Assembly (NCBI RefSeq): GCF_000002425.4
Contig: NC_037260.1
Location: 11,823,912 to 11,887,911, forward strand
From: Physcomitrium patens
Lineage: Eukaryota > Streptophyta > Bryopsida > Funariales > Funariaceae
Direction of reading: 5' to 3'
DNA length: 64,000 bases
Part shown: one piece after another, positions 49,284 through 59,609 of the stretch
How positions within the stretch are numbered: position 1 is the first letter of the stretch
Layout of the letters: each line of letters opens with the position of its first letter
The notes under the pieces: generated by a model
Seen by the model: the letters and a program-made list of their open reading frames with translations, nothing else
Databases searched by the model: none
What the model was told of the DNA's origin: nothing
Position numbers and translations under genes: made by a program

Positions 49284-50314
49284 TATAATAAATTAAGCTC
49301 TTTTTAAAGTTGTATCCTTTCCAATATCTTGATGGATTTACTCAAATTGGAATTATAGGCACACTTCTATCAAGAAGTATTCATTCTTGGTTTGTACATT
49401 TGATAAAAAAAATTGTGATTATTTCAAAACTTAAATTTATTTTTAAAAGTATATATAATTATATTTAGAAAAAATAATTGAAAAAATTAACAAAAATAAA
49501 GCTCTAATTATTAAAAAAAGAATCATGTTCACCCACCACATATGCTACTAAAATATTACTTTTGACATAGATTGAAATGACAAAGCCATTATTAATCAAT
49601 TTTGGTATGGATTAAAAGATAATATCAAAGATTTATTATTGATAATGCCAAAAATAGATTCATTATAATAATTTATTCCTTAAGCCATTGCATATAACAA
49701 TTGACTATTTGAAAGATGCTAGAAACAAAGATTTGGTTGGAGAAATACAAGTCAAGCCATAGCAACATCTTCAAAGTTTTTGAAAGCTTACTTGTCTAGG
49801 CCAAAGCCTATACAAATTAACATGGTATGTTTTAAACCTCTTACTAAGCAAGAAAAGACTTATTTTTGCCAAAAATATTTATGCTTATATTGTGGAGAAC
49901 CAAAGCATATTGTTCAATATTATCCAAAAAAATAATGCAATCATAAAATGAGCAGTATAATTGCCAATGAAGACAATGTGTTGAAAAACAAATTTTTTTA
50001 GCTACTATAGGAACCATGCAGCTAGAATCTTGCATAATACCAAATAAAGATCATATTTTTTCTTTAGATCTCTCACCTTCTTTTAAAGTAGAAGATTATT
50101 TAAAACAAACAATCAAAAAGTCTTACCTTGTTAGATTAAAGAGCCTTAGCGTGTTTTATAGACAAATACTTTATCAAAAAATAAAAAATATTATTAGTGA
50201 AAAAAATTAAATCTATATATATATAAATCATAGATAGTCATTTGCTATTTTTTGGAAATATCATCTATAAGATTATTCCTTTAGATGTAGTAATTAAAGA
50301 TCATAATAGCATAG
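49284..50314 (+). pseudogene. Element D gag and protease start remnants
   Basis: The plus strand reads 'QIGIIGTLLSRSIHSWF' (about 49.33-49.39 kb), 'INQFWYGLKDNIKDLLL' (about 49.59-49.64 kb) and the zinc knuckle 'CLYCGEPKHIVQYYPKK' (about 49.88-49.93 kb), matching gag of element B but with stops. It continues into pol ('QLESCIIPNKD' about 50.02 kb) up to the protease segment 'DVVIKDHNSI', where element B is inserted. Confidence 0.78.
50310..50314. repeat. Target-site duplication of gypsy element B (left)
   Basis: CATAG directly before the left LTR, repeated at 56648-56652 after the right LTR. The element-D reading frame continues across the site when the insertion is ignored. Confidence 0.95.
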
Positions 50315-50844
50315 TGTCAGGGACAAGAACTCGATGAAAGCTAAAGAGTAAGTGAGACTTTTCTCAAAAAGAAATAGGACAAAATAGAAATATGTATATT
50401 AAGAAAGAAACTGGAATGGCTATTGCCAAAATACAAGAAAACTAGAGACCCTTGAAACTAGACTAGAAGCAAGAAAGGAGTTGACAAGAGTGAAGAGGGC
50501 TTCACTCTTGCCTCTATATATACTATCTAACTAGAAGCCACGTGGCGATGTTCTATAAGACCTCCAATATATGTTGACTTTCTAGGCCACATGCCTTTGC
50601 TTGCAAGGCAAGTTTTCTATGGATAGACCACGTAGTTAGCTTGTTCTTTAAGCTTCCAACATGCGTGGCACATGGCTAACTTGTTGACCAAGTTTCTAAC
50701 CTAAAAGTCAACTATAGACTCCTATAAAGTCAAAGCAGCGTCTATGAAGCTTCTAAGAAGCTTCTCTAGAAGATATTACACAATTAACCTACTTTTACAT
50801 ACTTTTATCTATTCATATAGGTAATTATATGTATGTCCGTGACA
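50315..50844 (-). repeat. Gypsy element B: left (3') LTR
   Basis: 530 bp, TGTCAGGGAC...GTCCGTGACA. Directly inside, the minus strand has AGAAGGGGGGGTAA, the polypurine tract. Confidence 0.97.
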
Positions 50845-50885
50845 TTACCCCCCCTTCTAGGAACGAGTTCCACGAGGAGCGGTGA

Positions 50886-51308
50886 TTATATATTGAGAAA
50901 ATCTAATATGCGGCGAATTGTATTTGCTACATACTCTGATCTTTGTTCTCTTCGAAGATAGTTGATGGGTCCTCTTAGCCGTCGATAGTGTCCCATTCCA
51001 GGGCGAGAAGACCACCCTGTTATTTGATCACTGTTGAGGCCTTCATAACTTCCTTCAAATAATACATTTGAAACACCATCAGGAGTCGTTCCTATCTCCA
51101 ATAATATCACCAAACATCGAGAATCTCTTCCAAGGTCGTGATACCAAACGCGTTGTATCTCACCATCTATTTGAAGAAGAACATGTCGTTCTTGAGGGTC
51201 TTCATTTCGGTTGCGTCGTCTTGAAGGTTGTGACAATCGCAATGTCTCATCCGGTAAGTCAGCAAACGAAGGTTCTTGAGTTGAATCCGCTGGTTGTTGG
51301 CTCTCCAT
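50886..51308 (-). CDS. Accessory ORF of the gypsy family (copy in element B), function unknown
   Basis: A 140-residue intact ORF, ATG 51308 to TAA 50886, 96 nt downstream of the natural pol stop (51404) and 41 nt before the 3' LTR. It starts 'MESQQPADSTQEPSFADLP' and has 'WYHDLGRDSRCLVILLEIG', 'EGSYEGLNSDQITGW', 'HYRRLRGPINYLRREQR' and a C-terminal helix-like 'EYVANTIRRILDFLNI'. The charge is strongly basic in the second half. It lacks hydrophobic membrane spans and cysteine clusters. Compared with A, all differences are substitutions (about 25 of 140), with no gaps. Its place corresponds to that of env or other third ORFs in LTR elements. I do not recognise its family; a nucleic-acid-binding or chromatin-related role is only a guess from charge. 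Confidence 0.78.
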   Translation of the reverse strand: MESQQPADSTQEPSFADLPDETLRLSQPSRRRNRNEDPQERHVLLQIDGEIQRVWYHDLGRDSRCLVILLEIGTTPDGVSNVLFEGSYEGLNSDQITGWSSRPGMGHYRRLRGPINYLRREQRSEYVANTIRRILDFLNI

Positions 51309-51403
51309 CTAATTAGCGTCACAAAATGCAAAGAAGTTGCAAACAAGGATAGGAAATTGAATGTTATCTTGCCTCAATCTTGTCTCTTTTATAAGAGAGG
51401 TTT

Positions 51404-54400
51404 TCATCTTAGTTTTGATGGATGTCGTTGATGAAAAACTTTGACTTTAGCTGATGCATTTGCTAGATTCGTGGATGGCTCTCATGTGCGCTCACTAATA
51501 TCATATCCGCACCAATGAACAAGATATTCCAGCTTATTTCGGCGCCGCCTTGAGTCTAATATCTCTTCCACCTCAAATTCTTCATTATTATCTACTTCTA
51601 TAGGAGGCGGTGGCATTTGTCTTCTTCCTTGTATATCCACTGTCTTATATGGTTCAAGAAGAGACACGTGGAATACAGGATGGATCTTCATTGACTCCGG
51701 TAGATGTAACCGATATGCAACTGGGTTGATCTGTTCAGAAACAGAAAAGGGGCCAAGCCTACGATAGTCCAATTTGTGACAAGGTCGAGTGGTCTTGATA
51801 TTGCGACGAAGTAGCCATACCTTATCACCCACGTTGAGTTGTGGTTGCTCTTTACGATATACATCTGCATTTATCTTTTGTCGTTCTTGAGCTTTCTTCA
51901 ACTGCGCCTTCATTATTGCATGTAACTCTGACAACCGATTTGCCATATCTTCCATTGCAGGATTATCAACTTTTGAAAAATCAAAAGTATCAAGTCGTGG
52001 ATGATAGCCATAATTGGCAAAGAAAGGTGTTTGTTGCGTGGAGGAATGTACCGTATTATTATAAGCAAACTCTGCCAATGGCAGAAGGTTTGTCCAATCA
52101 TCTTGTTGGTAGTTGATGGTACACTTTAAATACTGTTCCAAGACTTGGTTTACGCGCTCTGTTTGTCCATCAGTTTGAGGATGGAAAGCTGAAGATAGCT
52201 TTATGTCCACTTTTAAAATCTTGAAAAGAGTCCTCCAGAATCTCGACACAAATTGAGTTCCCCTATCCGATATGATATCTTTAGGTAATCCATGATAGCG
52301 ATAGATATTATCAATGAAAAGCTTAGCTGTTTCTTCACCTGTGATAGATTTTGTACATGGCATAAAATGTGCCATCTTGGTGAAACGATCTACTATCACA
52401 AATATAGAATCATAAGATCTTGAGTTTGGAAGATCTGTGATGAAATCCATAGAAACAGAAGACCATGGTTGTTCTGGTATAGGTAATGGCTGAAGAAGTC
52501 CGTAAGGTCGATGTCGAGGAATTTTTGATCTTGAACAAATATCACATGATTGTACAAAGTCTTTGACTGACTTCCACATTTGTGGCCACCAAAAATCTCT
52601 TGATATGAGTTCCAGAGTCTTATTATATCCAAAGTGCCTTGCTGCTGGAAAGTCATGACGTGCTTAAAGAACACGCAAACGTGCTTTTCCTTCTGGAACA
52701 TATAGGCGTCCTTCAAAATATAATAGATTATTCTTGAACTCGAACTTAGAAGAATCATGAGACTTGGAAGAATTATTCTCGATATCATGAACAAGAGGGT
52801 CTGAGGACATACTGGACTGGATTTGCTTGAGAAAAGTTGAATCAACAGTCAATGTTGATTTCACTGCTCGGAGATGAAATTGCTCCGGTTTCAAGAGGAC
52901 CGTTCTTTGTTGCTCAAAAGCTGCATCTCCTTCTTTTGGTGCAAAATAAGAACGTCTAGACAGGGCATCGGACAAACCTTGTTGTTTTCCTGGCCGATAA
53001 GTGATAATGAAGTCGAATCTTGACAAAGACATACTCCAACGAGCTTGACGACGATTCAACACGCGCGCTGACATGAAATACTCGAGGTTCTTGTGATCTG
53101 TATACACAGTGACTGGACTAGAAGCACCTTCTAGATAATGACGCCATTCTTGAAAGGAATCCACGATTGCAAGAAGTTCTTTATCGTGGATCTCATAATT
53201 GATCTCGGCTGCTGAGAATTTTCTTGAATGAAAAGCTATCGGATGAAGTTTGTCATCTGTTCCCATTTGTGATAAAACTGCACCCAAGGCAAAATCCGAT
53301 GCGTCTGTTTCGATAAAAAATGCCTTGGAAAAGTCAACACGATATAAGACTGGTGCAGAGACAAACGATGTCTTCAAGGCTTCAAATGCTACTTTCGCTT
53401 CTTGATTCCATTGGAATTTATCTTTACTACTCAAGCGTGTAAGTGGAGCTGCAACTCGTGAGAAGTCTTTGATGAAGATCCGATAGTAATTGGCAAATCC
53501 CAAGAAACATTGGACATCTCTCACAGTCTTTGGAATCTTCCAATCCATGATTGTTTGGACTTTCTTAGAATCCATCATAAGACCATCATTTGAAATGATG
53601 TATCCTAAAAAGTCAACTTGAGTAGTGTGAAATACACACTTTTCCATCTTGGCGTACAATCCTGCATCTCTGAGTTTTTGTAATACTTGACGAACATGTA
53701 TTTCATGTTCTTCAACATTCTTAGAATAAATCAGGATATCGTCTAGGTAGCAGACGACAAAATTGTCTAAGAATTCACGAAATACATCATTCATGAGATG
53801 TTGAAAAGCAGCTGGTGCATTCGTGAGTCCAAAAGGCATGACATTATATTCAAAATGCCCGTACCTGGTTCGAAACGCAGTCTTCCATTCATCTCCTTCT
53901 TTGATCCGTACTAGATTATATGCTCCTCTTAGATCTATTTTTGTATAGATCTTAGCTTGATTTAACTGGTCAAGGAGTCCTGATATCAAAGGTAATGGAT
54001 ACCTGTTCTTGATTGTGATCTTGTTGAGTCCTCGATAGTCAACACACATTCGTAAAGATCCATCTTTTTTCTTTACGAATAAAATTGGAGCTCCTGCTGG
54101 AGATTTTGAATGGCGTATGAAATTCTTCGCTAAATTCTCGTCAATATATGTCTTGAGTTCAGCCAACTCATCTTGCGATAAACTGTAAATTGGTCCAAAT
54201 GGTGGCTGAGTTCCTTCCTTGAGATCGATTGAACAATCGTATGGGCGATGCTCAGGAAGAATATCTGCATTCTTTTTCTCAAAAACGTCTTGATAATCCT
54301 GATATTGACTTGGAATGCCACTTGAAGTCTTTACGCTTTCAGAAATAGGTGCAACATAAATAGCAAAAGTTGATCCTTCTTTTGCTGCGTGTATAAATGC

Positions 54401-54967
54401 TTTTGCACCTATAGGTGCGAGTTTTACTATACTAGACTCATGGTTTTTTACTTGGTTAATAGAACTGTTACTAATGCTCTGAGGAAAATCAAGTTTACGA
54501 GAAATCCAATCTATTCGAGGATTATACTTTTCTAACCATGATAAGCCTAAAATTACTGGATTAGAGGGAGATCTAATTATATTAAAAATTACGCAACTAC
54601 TATGACCATTTATTACTACATCTACAGGAAGTGTTTCGTGAGTTACATCTCCAGAAGACAACGGACGACCATCTATGACTTCTACGTATACAGGTTTAGT
54701 TTTTTGTATTAATGATATTCTATGACATCTAGCAAATTCTTCATCTAAAAAACAAGATGAGGCTCTTGAATCTACCAAGGCAGAGGCTTTGTAATTATTA
54801 GGTCCTAAACGCACATCTATTATAAAACAAGGAGATGGTTTTGAGGAGAGGATAGGACCTTTATTAGAAGTTGTACAAGATTCCAGCCGCACGGTCCCTA
54901 TTGTAGCTGGACGTACTCGTTTTCCGACATACTGTCTTCTTTGACAGCCGTACTCCTCATTTTGTAG
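51404..54967 (-). pseudogene. Gypsy element B pol, nearly intact but with two stops
   Basis: Pol polyprotein in the -1 frame relative to gag, overlapping its last 70 nt. Protease: 'ALVDSRASSCFLDEEF' (about 54.79-54.74 kb), where the catalytic D-S-G has become D-S-R. RT: 'KKDGSLRMCVDYRGLN', '[15 protein letters not shown]' and '[12 protein letters not shown]' (54.1-53.7 kb). RNase H: 'IETDASDFALGAVLSQ' to 'YTDHKNLEY' (53.3-53.1 kb). Integrase: 'HFGYNKTLELISRDFWWP', 'CDICSRSK', 'SMDFITDLP', 'DRGTQFVSRFW' and 'PQTDGQTERVNQ' (52.65-52.1 kb). Chromodomain: 'LEYLVHWCGYDISERT' (51.54-51.48 kb). A TAA at 52664-52666 replaces the glutamine codon present in A, and TGA at 51482-51484 replaces the conserved chromodomain Trp. 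The natural end is TGA at 51404. Confidence 0.94.
54898..54967 (-). promoter_or_regulatory. Gag-pol overlap, candidate -1 frameshift window
   Basis: The pol frame opens after an in-frame TAA near 54968 and runs past the gag TAG at 54898, so pol can only be reached from gag by a -1 shift in this 70-nt window. Element A has the same frame relation and the same gag stop. The clearest slippery-like run is G-GAA-AAC within 'TCGGAAAACGAG', which is not a canonical heptamer. Confidence 0.5.
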
Positions 54968-55905
54968 TTACGTCGCTTCTTTGGACAATGTTGAGCAGTG
55001 TGCTTAGGTTCTCCATAATATAAGCACAATCCTTCTTGTCGACGACGAGACTTTTCTTGCTCAGTAAGAGGTTTGAAACGTACCGCATCAATTTGCATAT
55101 CCTCTACTTCCGAAGGTATGTGTTGAGGAGACGTCGGTGTTGCCATTGAATTGTAGTAACGTTGAGGCCCACTTGTGCGACTCTCGGATCGAAATTCAAA
55201 AAGTCGATTGTCGCACTTCACAGCAAAGTCAATTGCTTGACTCAATGTTTGAGGATCAGGTAAATTAAGCATCAATTTCTTTACCTCATATTGTAATCCG
55301 TAGAGAAATTGACTCACAAGTGCGGCATCATCCCACTTGATATCAGTTGCAAGTTGTCGAAATTGCGAAGCATATAATGTTACTGATCGATTGCCTTGTC
55401 GCAAAATACGGATCTTGTTGGTTGCAACACGAATTGCATCATGTTCTCCAAACATGGATCGAAACTCCGCCAAAAAAGCCTCCAGATTATCCAATATTGG
55501 ATCTCGTCGTTCAAGAAAAGATGAAAACCATGACAATGCTGAACCTGAAAGAAGTGTACCAATGAATCTTACTTGTGACCCTGGAGTTGGATAGCTCTGG
55601 GGTTGAAGTTCAATCACTAGTTGGACCTGATTGATGAATCCTCGAAACTTAGATCTGGTACCATCAAACTTCTCGGGCAAGGCAACTCTCGGTTCTCTAA
55701 CACTCGAAGGGTGTTCCATTCTGGGAGAAGGGACATGGTTTGGTGCAGATGTTGAAGCAGCCCCAATCATCTCTATATCTTCACTTCCTACCATTCTTGT
55801 TGCTCCTTCTGGTGGTAAATTGAGTTGATGCATCGCAAGCATTAACTCCCTCAATTGTTCTTGCATCTGTGCCATTGCACTCTTCATTTCAACAAGCTCT
55901 GCCAT
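54898..55905 (-). CDS. Gypsy element B gag, open reading frame with altered zinc knuckle
   Basis: A 335-residue gag from ATG 55905 (upstream in-frame codons are non-ATG) to TAG 54898-54900. N-terminal helix rich in M, Q, E and L ('MKSAMAQMQEQLRELMLAM'). The capsid-like part contains 'LPEKFDGTRSKFRGFI', 'QSYPTPGSQVRFIGTLLS', 'SWFSSFLERRDPI' and 'LYASQFRQLATDIKWDDAA'. The nucleocapsid-like knuckle reads C-L-Y-Y-G-E-P-K-H-x4-C: the second cysteine is tyrosine, while element D keeps 'CLYCGEPKH'. A basic 'KKRRNYK' follows. It would assemble virus-like particles that package element RNA; the knuckle change should weaken packaging. Confidence 0.93.
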   Translation of the reverse strand: MAELVEMKSAMAQMQEQLRELMLAMHQLNLPPEGATRMVGSEDIEMIGAASTSAPNHVPSPRMEHPSSVREPRVALPEKFDGTRSKFRGFINQVQLVIELQPQSYPTPGSQVRFIGTLLSGSALSWFSSFLERRDPILDNLEAFLAEFRSMFGEHDAIRVATNKIRILRQGNRSVTLYASQFRQLATDIKWDDAALVSQFLYGLQYEVKKLMLNLPDPQTLSQAIDFAVKCDNRLFEFRSESRTSGPQRYYNSMATPTSPQHIPSEVEDMQIDAVRFKPLTEQEKSRRRQEGLCLYYGEPKHTAQHCPKKRRNYKMRSTAVKEDSMSENEYVQLQ

Positions 55906-56085
55906 AGTAGCACTTATAAAAGAGAAGATGTCTAACAACGCTCAAAACAAATAGAAGAGAGGAATTGATAACAAAGAAAATACTAAGAACAATATCAGTT
56001 TAAAAGAGGGTAATCCGCAACTTCTAATGCGCTTATGTCTTATCAAGAAAAAGGGGTAATCCACTCTTAATCAAGAAAAGACAAA

Positions 56086-56095
56086 GCTCTGATAT
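56086..56095 (-). other. Candidate primer-binding site of element B
   Basis: ATATCAGAGC on the minus strand, 22 nt inside the 5' LTR, matching the inner part of an initiator-Met tRNA PBS. No TGG-starting PBS lies directly at the LTR edge. Confidence 0.45.
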
Positions 56096-56117
56096 TGTAA
56101 GTGTACTCTTGTCAATC

Positions 56118-56647
56118 TGTCAGGGACAAGAACTCGATGAAAGCTAAAGAGTAAGTGAGACTTTTCTCAAAAAGAAATAGGACAAAATAGAAATATGTAT
56201 ATTAAGAAAGAAACTGGAATGGCTATTGCCAAAATACAAGAAAACTAGAGACCCTTGAAACTAGACTAGAAGCAAGAAAGGAGTTGACAAGAGTGAAGAG
56301 GGCTTCACTCTTGCCTCTATATATACTATCTAACTAGAAGCCACGTGGCGATGTTCTATAAGACCTCCAATATATGTTGACTTTCTAGGCCACATGCCTT
56401 TGCTTGCAAGGCAAGTTTTCTATGGATAGACCACGTAGTTAGCTTGTTCTTTAAGCTTCCAACATGCGTGGCACATGGCTAACTTGTTGACCAAGTTTCT
56501 AACCTAAAAGTCAACTATAGACTCCTATAAAGTCAAAGCAGCGTCTATGAAGCTTCTAAGAAGCTTCTCTAGAAGATATTACACAATTAACCTACTTTTA
56601 CATACTTTTATCTATTCATATAGGTAATTATATGTATGTCCGTGACA
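56118..56647 (-). repeat. Gypsy element B: right (5') LTR
   Basis: 530 bp, identical by eye to 50315-50844. Target duplication CATAG follows at 56648-56652. Confidence 0.97.
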
Positions 56648-58287
56648 CATAGTAATATTTAATGTGATAAGATCTACTTTTAATTCAATTATTTTAGGAT
56701 TATTATAATTAAAAAAGTATAATTTTTAAATAGATTAGCTTTCTTGTACCCTTAATTTTTCTTATAATTTTATCCAAAATTTCAGTAGTCAAATAAAAAT
56801 ATATAAGTTTAGTACATCCAAATCCTTACTAATTGATGCTGAAGCTTTTATACATGGAGAAAAAAAAGGATCATCTTTCACTAAATATGTCATGCCTATT
56901 TCTAATGGTGGAAAGACATCAAGTGGTATTACTAGCTAATATTAAGATTTTCAAGACATCTTTAAAAAAAAATGTAATTTTCTTCCAAAATATTGATTCT
57001 ATAATTATTCAATTGATTTGCAAAGAACTCAACCACCATTTGAATTGATTTATAGCTTATCATAAAATAAGTTGGTTGTATTAAAAGAATACATTGAAAA
57101 GAATTCATCTAAGAATTTCATACACCATTTTAAATCTCCAACAAGAGCTACTATCTTATTTGTGAAGCAAAAAAATAAATCTTTGCGGATGTGCATAGAC
57201 TACTGAGGATTTAATAAGATCACCATCAAGAATAAATATCTCCTACTTCTAATTTCAAGACTTCTTGACCAACTCATTGAAGCAAAGATCTATAAGGAGC
57301 ATATAACCTGATCTACATCAAAGAAAGAGATAAATAGAAGATTAATTTTTTAATTAGGTATGAACATTTTGAATATAATGTCATATCTTTTGAAGTCTTA
57401 AATGCACTAGTTGCTTTTTAACATCTTATGAATAATATTTTTTGTGAATTTCTTGATGATTTTAGTATATGTTATTTAAACAACATTCTAATCTATTCTA
57501 AAAACATAAAAAAATATAAAATTTATATTTGTCATATATTAAAAAAAAATTAAAATATATGATTATATGCTAAGATGAAAAAGTATATATTCCATAGTAC
57601 TCAAGTTGACTTCTTAGGATACATCATTTTCAACAAAATAGAAATGATGAATTCAAAGAAGATCCAAATTATTATGGATTAGAAGATTTCAAAAATAATC
57701 AGAGATATATAATATTTTTTGGAATTTTCCAATTATTACAAGATCTTCATAAAAAATTAAAAAAATTAAAAATAAATAAAAAATAAATAAATAAAATTGT
57801 GCCTCTTCTTACACGTCTGACATATAAAGACAAACTTCAATAGAACAAAGAAATTGAAGCATCTTTTAAAGACTTGAAGCCATCATTTATTTTTGCACCA
57901 ATTTTATATTGCATTGATTTTTTCAAGGAATTCTTTATAGAAACAAACACATCAAATTTTGCTATAGGTGTCATTTTATGACAAATTGAAGCAGATGATA
58001 AGTTCCACCCAATAGTTTTTCATTCTAAGAAATTTTTAATATTTAAGATTAACTATAATATCCATAATATAAAGCTTCTTACAATTATGGATTCATTTTA
58101 AAAATATCATTATTATTTAGAAGACAACTCAAGTCTAATCATCATATATACAAATCACAAGACTTTGTATAATTAGGAGATATTTGTTTAAGATCCAAAA
58201 TTCCTTGTCATCAATCTTAAAGACTTTTTCACGTATTACCTATTTTGAAACAACTATAGTCTTTTTTTTCTATGGATTTTATCACGG
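56648..58287 (+). pseudogene. Element D pol remnants: protease end, RT, RNase H, integrase start
   Basis: Continues D's protease after element B ('VIFNVIRS'). Plus-strand RT pieces follow: 'ATILFVKQKNKSLRMCIDY' then a stop, 'FNKITIKNKYLLLLISRLLDQL' in sense near 57.14-57.27 kb, 'DDFSICYLNNILIYSKN'-like near 57.46-57.50 kb, and 'TQVDFLGYIIFN' near 57.60 kb. RNase H ('ETNTSNFAIGVIL') lies near 57.94-57.98 kb and the integrase start ('SMDFIT') at 58.27 kb. Many stops; no product expected. Confidence 0.75.
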
Positions 58288-59609
58288 TGACATAATATAA
58301 TATGACCATATAATAAAACTATAATCAATATTAAATTTCTAATTAATATCTAATTATCTAGATTAAATAATAATTTAAGATATCTAAACATGGCTTTTAT
58401 AAAAGCCTCTTAGATTATTTTCTTATCTTAATAATTAATAGGTTGAAGATTAATTAGTAATTTTATCTTTTAGCTGTAGAGACTCTTTTACTAAATTAGA
58501 AAGGTCATAAATTGATAAAATCACATTAGAAGAGATAAATAATTAGTATAGTTGATACTAGGGTTAAATTGAGGATAGGATTGGGCTAAAAAATCCTTAG
58601 GATAGATTAGATTGATACCCGAGGGTTGACCGTTTGCAAGTTAGGGTTGAAATCAAACCTCTAGCTACTAAAATGACTATCTAGGACAAAATAGGGTTTC
58701 ATTCAAAGTTTAGAGATTAGGATTTGAGAGTTAGGTTGGAGCTTGTTTCAAAGATATAAGGCTGGTTTTGCTAGGATTTGGAGAGACTTGGCAATTATTG
58801 TTGGAAGTCAAGATTTGTATTGGCAACTTAGGATTTATGTAATGAAATTAAGGCTAGTACTCTCGACTAGTTAATAAAATTATTTTCACATCTACAACTC
58901 AAATTTTAAAATCACTTGGTTAATTAGGTGTTCTAAGTGTATGTAAAATTTTGTGGTAATCGAAGAGTGCAATTGAAAGATATTTGGATTTTGGTACAAG
59001 AACATATCGGAAGTTGGTAATTTGGGATTGAATAGGTTTTTTTTGATATCTAGAGATCTACTAACTTAATTAATGTGAAATTTAGCAAAGTGTTGAAGGA
59101 CTTGAAGATCAAGCTATACACCAATTTTGAGTCAAAGTTAATAGTTGTAGAAGGAAAAATCATTGCTGGAACTTTTGTTTCACCTTTCAAGTTGGCAGCC
59201 GAGAGACATTAGTACAATTTTTGGAGATTTTCTCACAATTTATAAGTTGGATTGGACTGAAAATTTTGAGCATATAGGAGACTTACATTGACAATTGCAT
59301 GCAAAATTTCGCATCAAGTGGATGGTCAAATTAGAAGTTACAGCTTATCAAAGCTCACTTATTAGAGTTGAGTCTTATATGAAGAATCTAAATTGCTTAA
59401 ATATGAAAGTAACAAGGTAATTGAGGTTTATGTGTGACTGAGGCTACTAAGAAGAGTGCTTTTTAGTACTTTTTAATTGGAATTTGGATTGTATTCTTTT
59501 CATATGGATAAAATCTATTAGGATTTTTTGGATGTTTATAAAACACAACCTCACCTTCTACAGTTAGGTGCACGGTGTATTCCCAAGCAAGATAGCATGT
59601 AATACGACA
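58288..59609. mobile_element. Probable solo LTR (1,322 bp) inserted in element D integrase
   Basis: D's integrase reading 'MDFIT|DLIVSDLYNSIF' is broken exactly by this segment. It begins TGACATAATA, ends ATACGACA (TG...CA) and is flanked by ACGG on both sides (58284-58287 and 59610-59613), CACGG versus AACGG if five bases are taken. No coding motif lies within it. TG/CA ends plus the short duplication suggest an LTR left after recombination; it belongs to a family different from A-E and to none of the others here. Confidence 0.65.

Larger units (their letters stand above)
50315..56647 (-). mobile_element. Gypsy element B: young full-length chromovirus with identical LTRs
   Basis: 6,333 bp with 530-bp LTRs (50315-50844 and 56118-56647) in which I found no difference, and a perfect CATAG duplication, so the insertion is recent. 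Internal order on the minus strand: displaced primer-binding site, gag, pol in the -1 frame, accessory ORF, polypurine tract. Despite its youth it has a Cys to Tyr change in the gag knuckle, Gly to Arg in the protease DSG motif, a TAA in the integrase start and a TGA in the chromodomain. It lies inside the protease region of older element D. Confidence 0.97.

Noticed and set aside
50886-51308. Accessory ORF as an envelope gene
   Set aside because: Position fits, but there is no signal peptide, hydrophobic fusion segment or transmembrane span.
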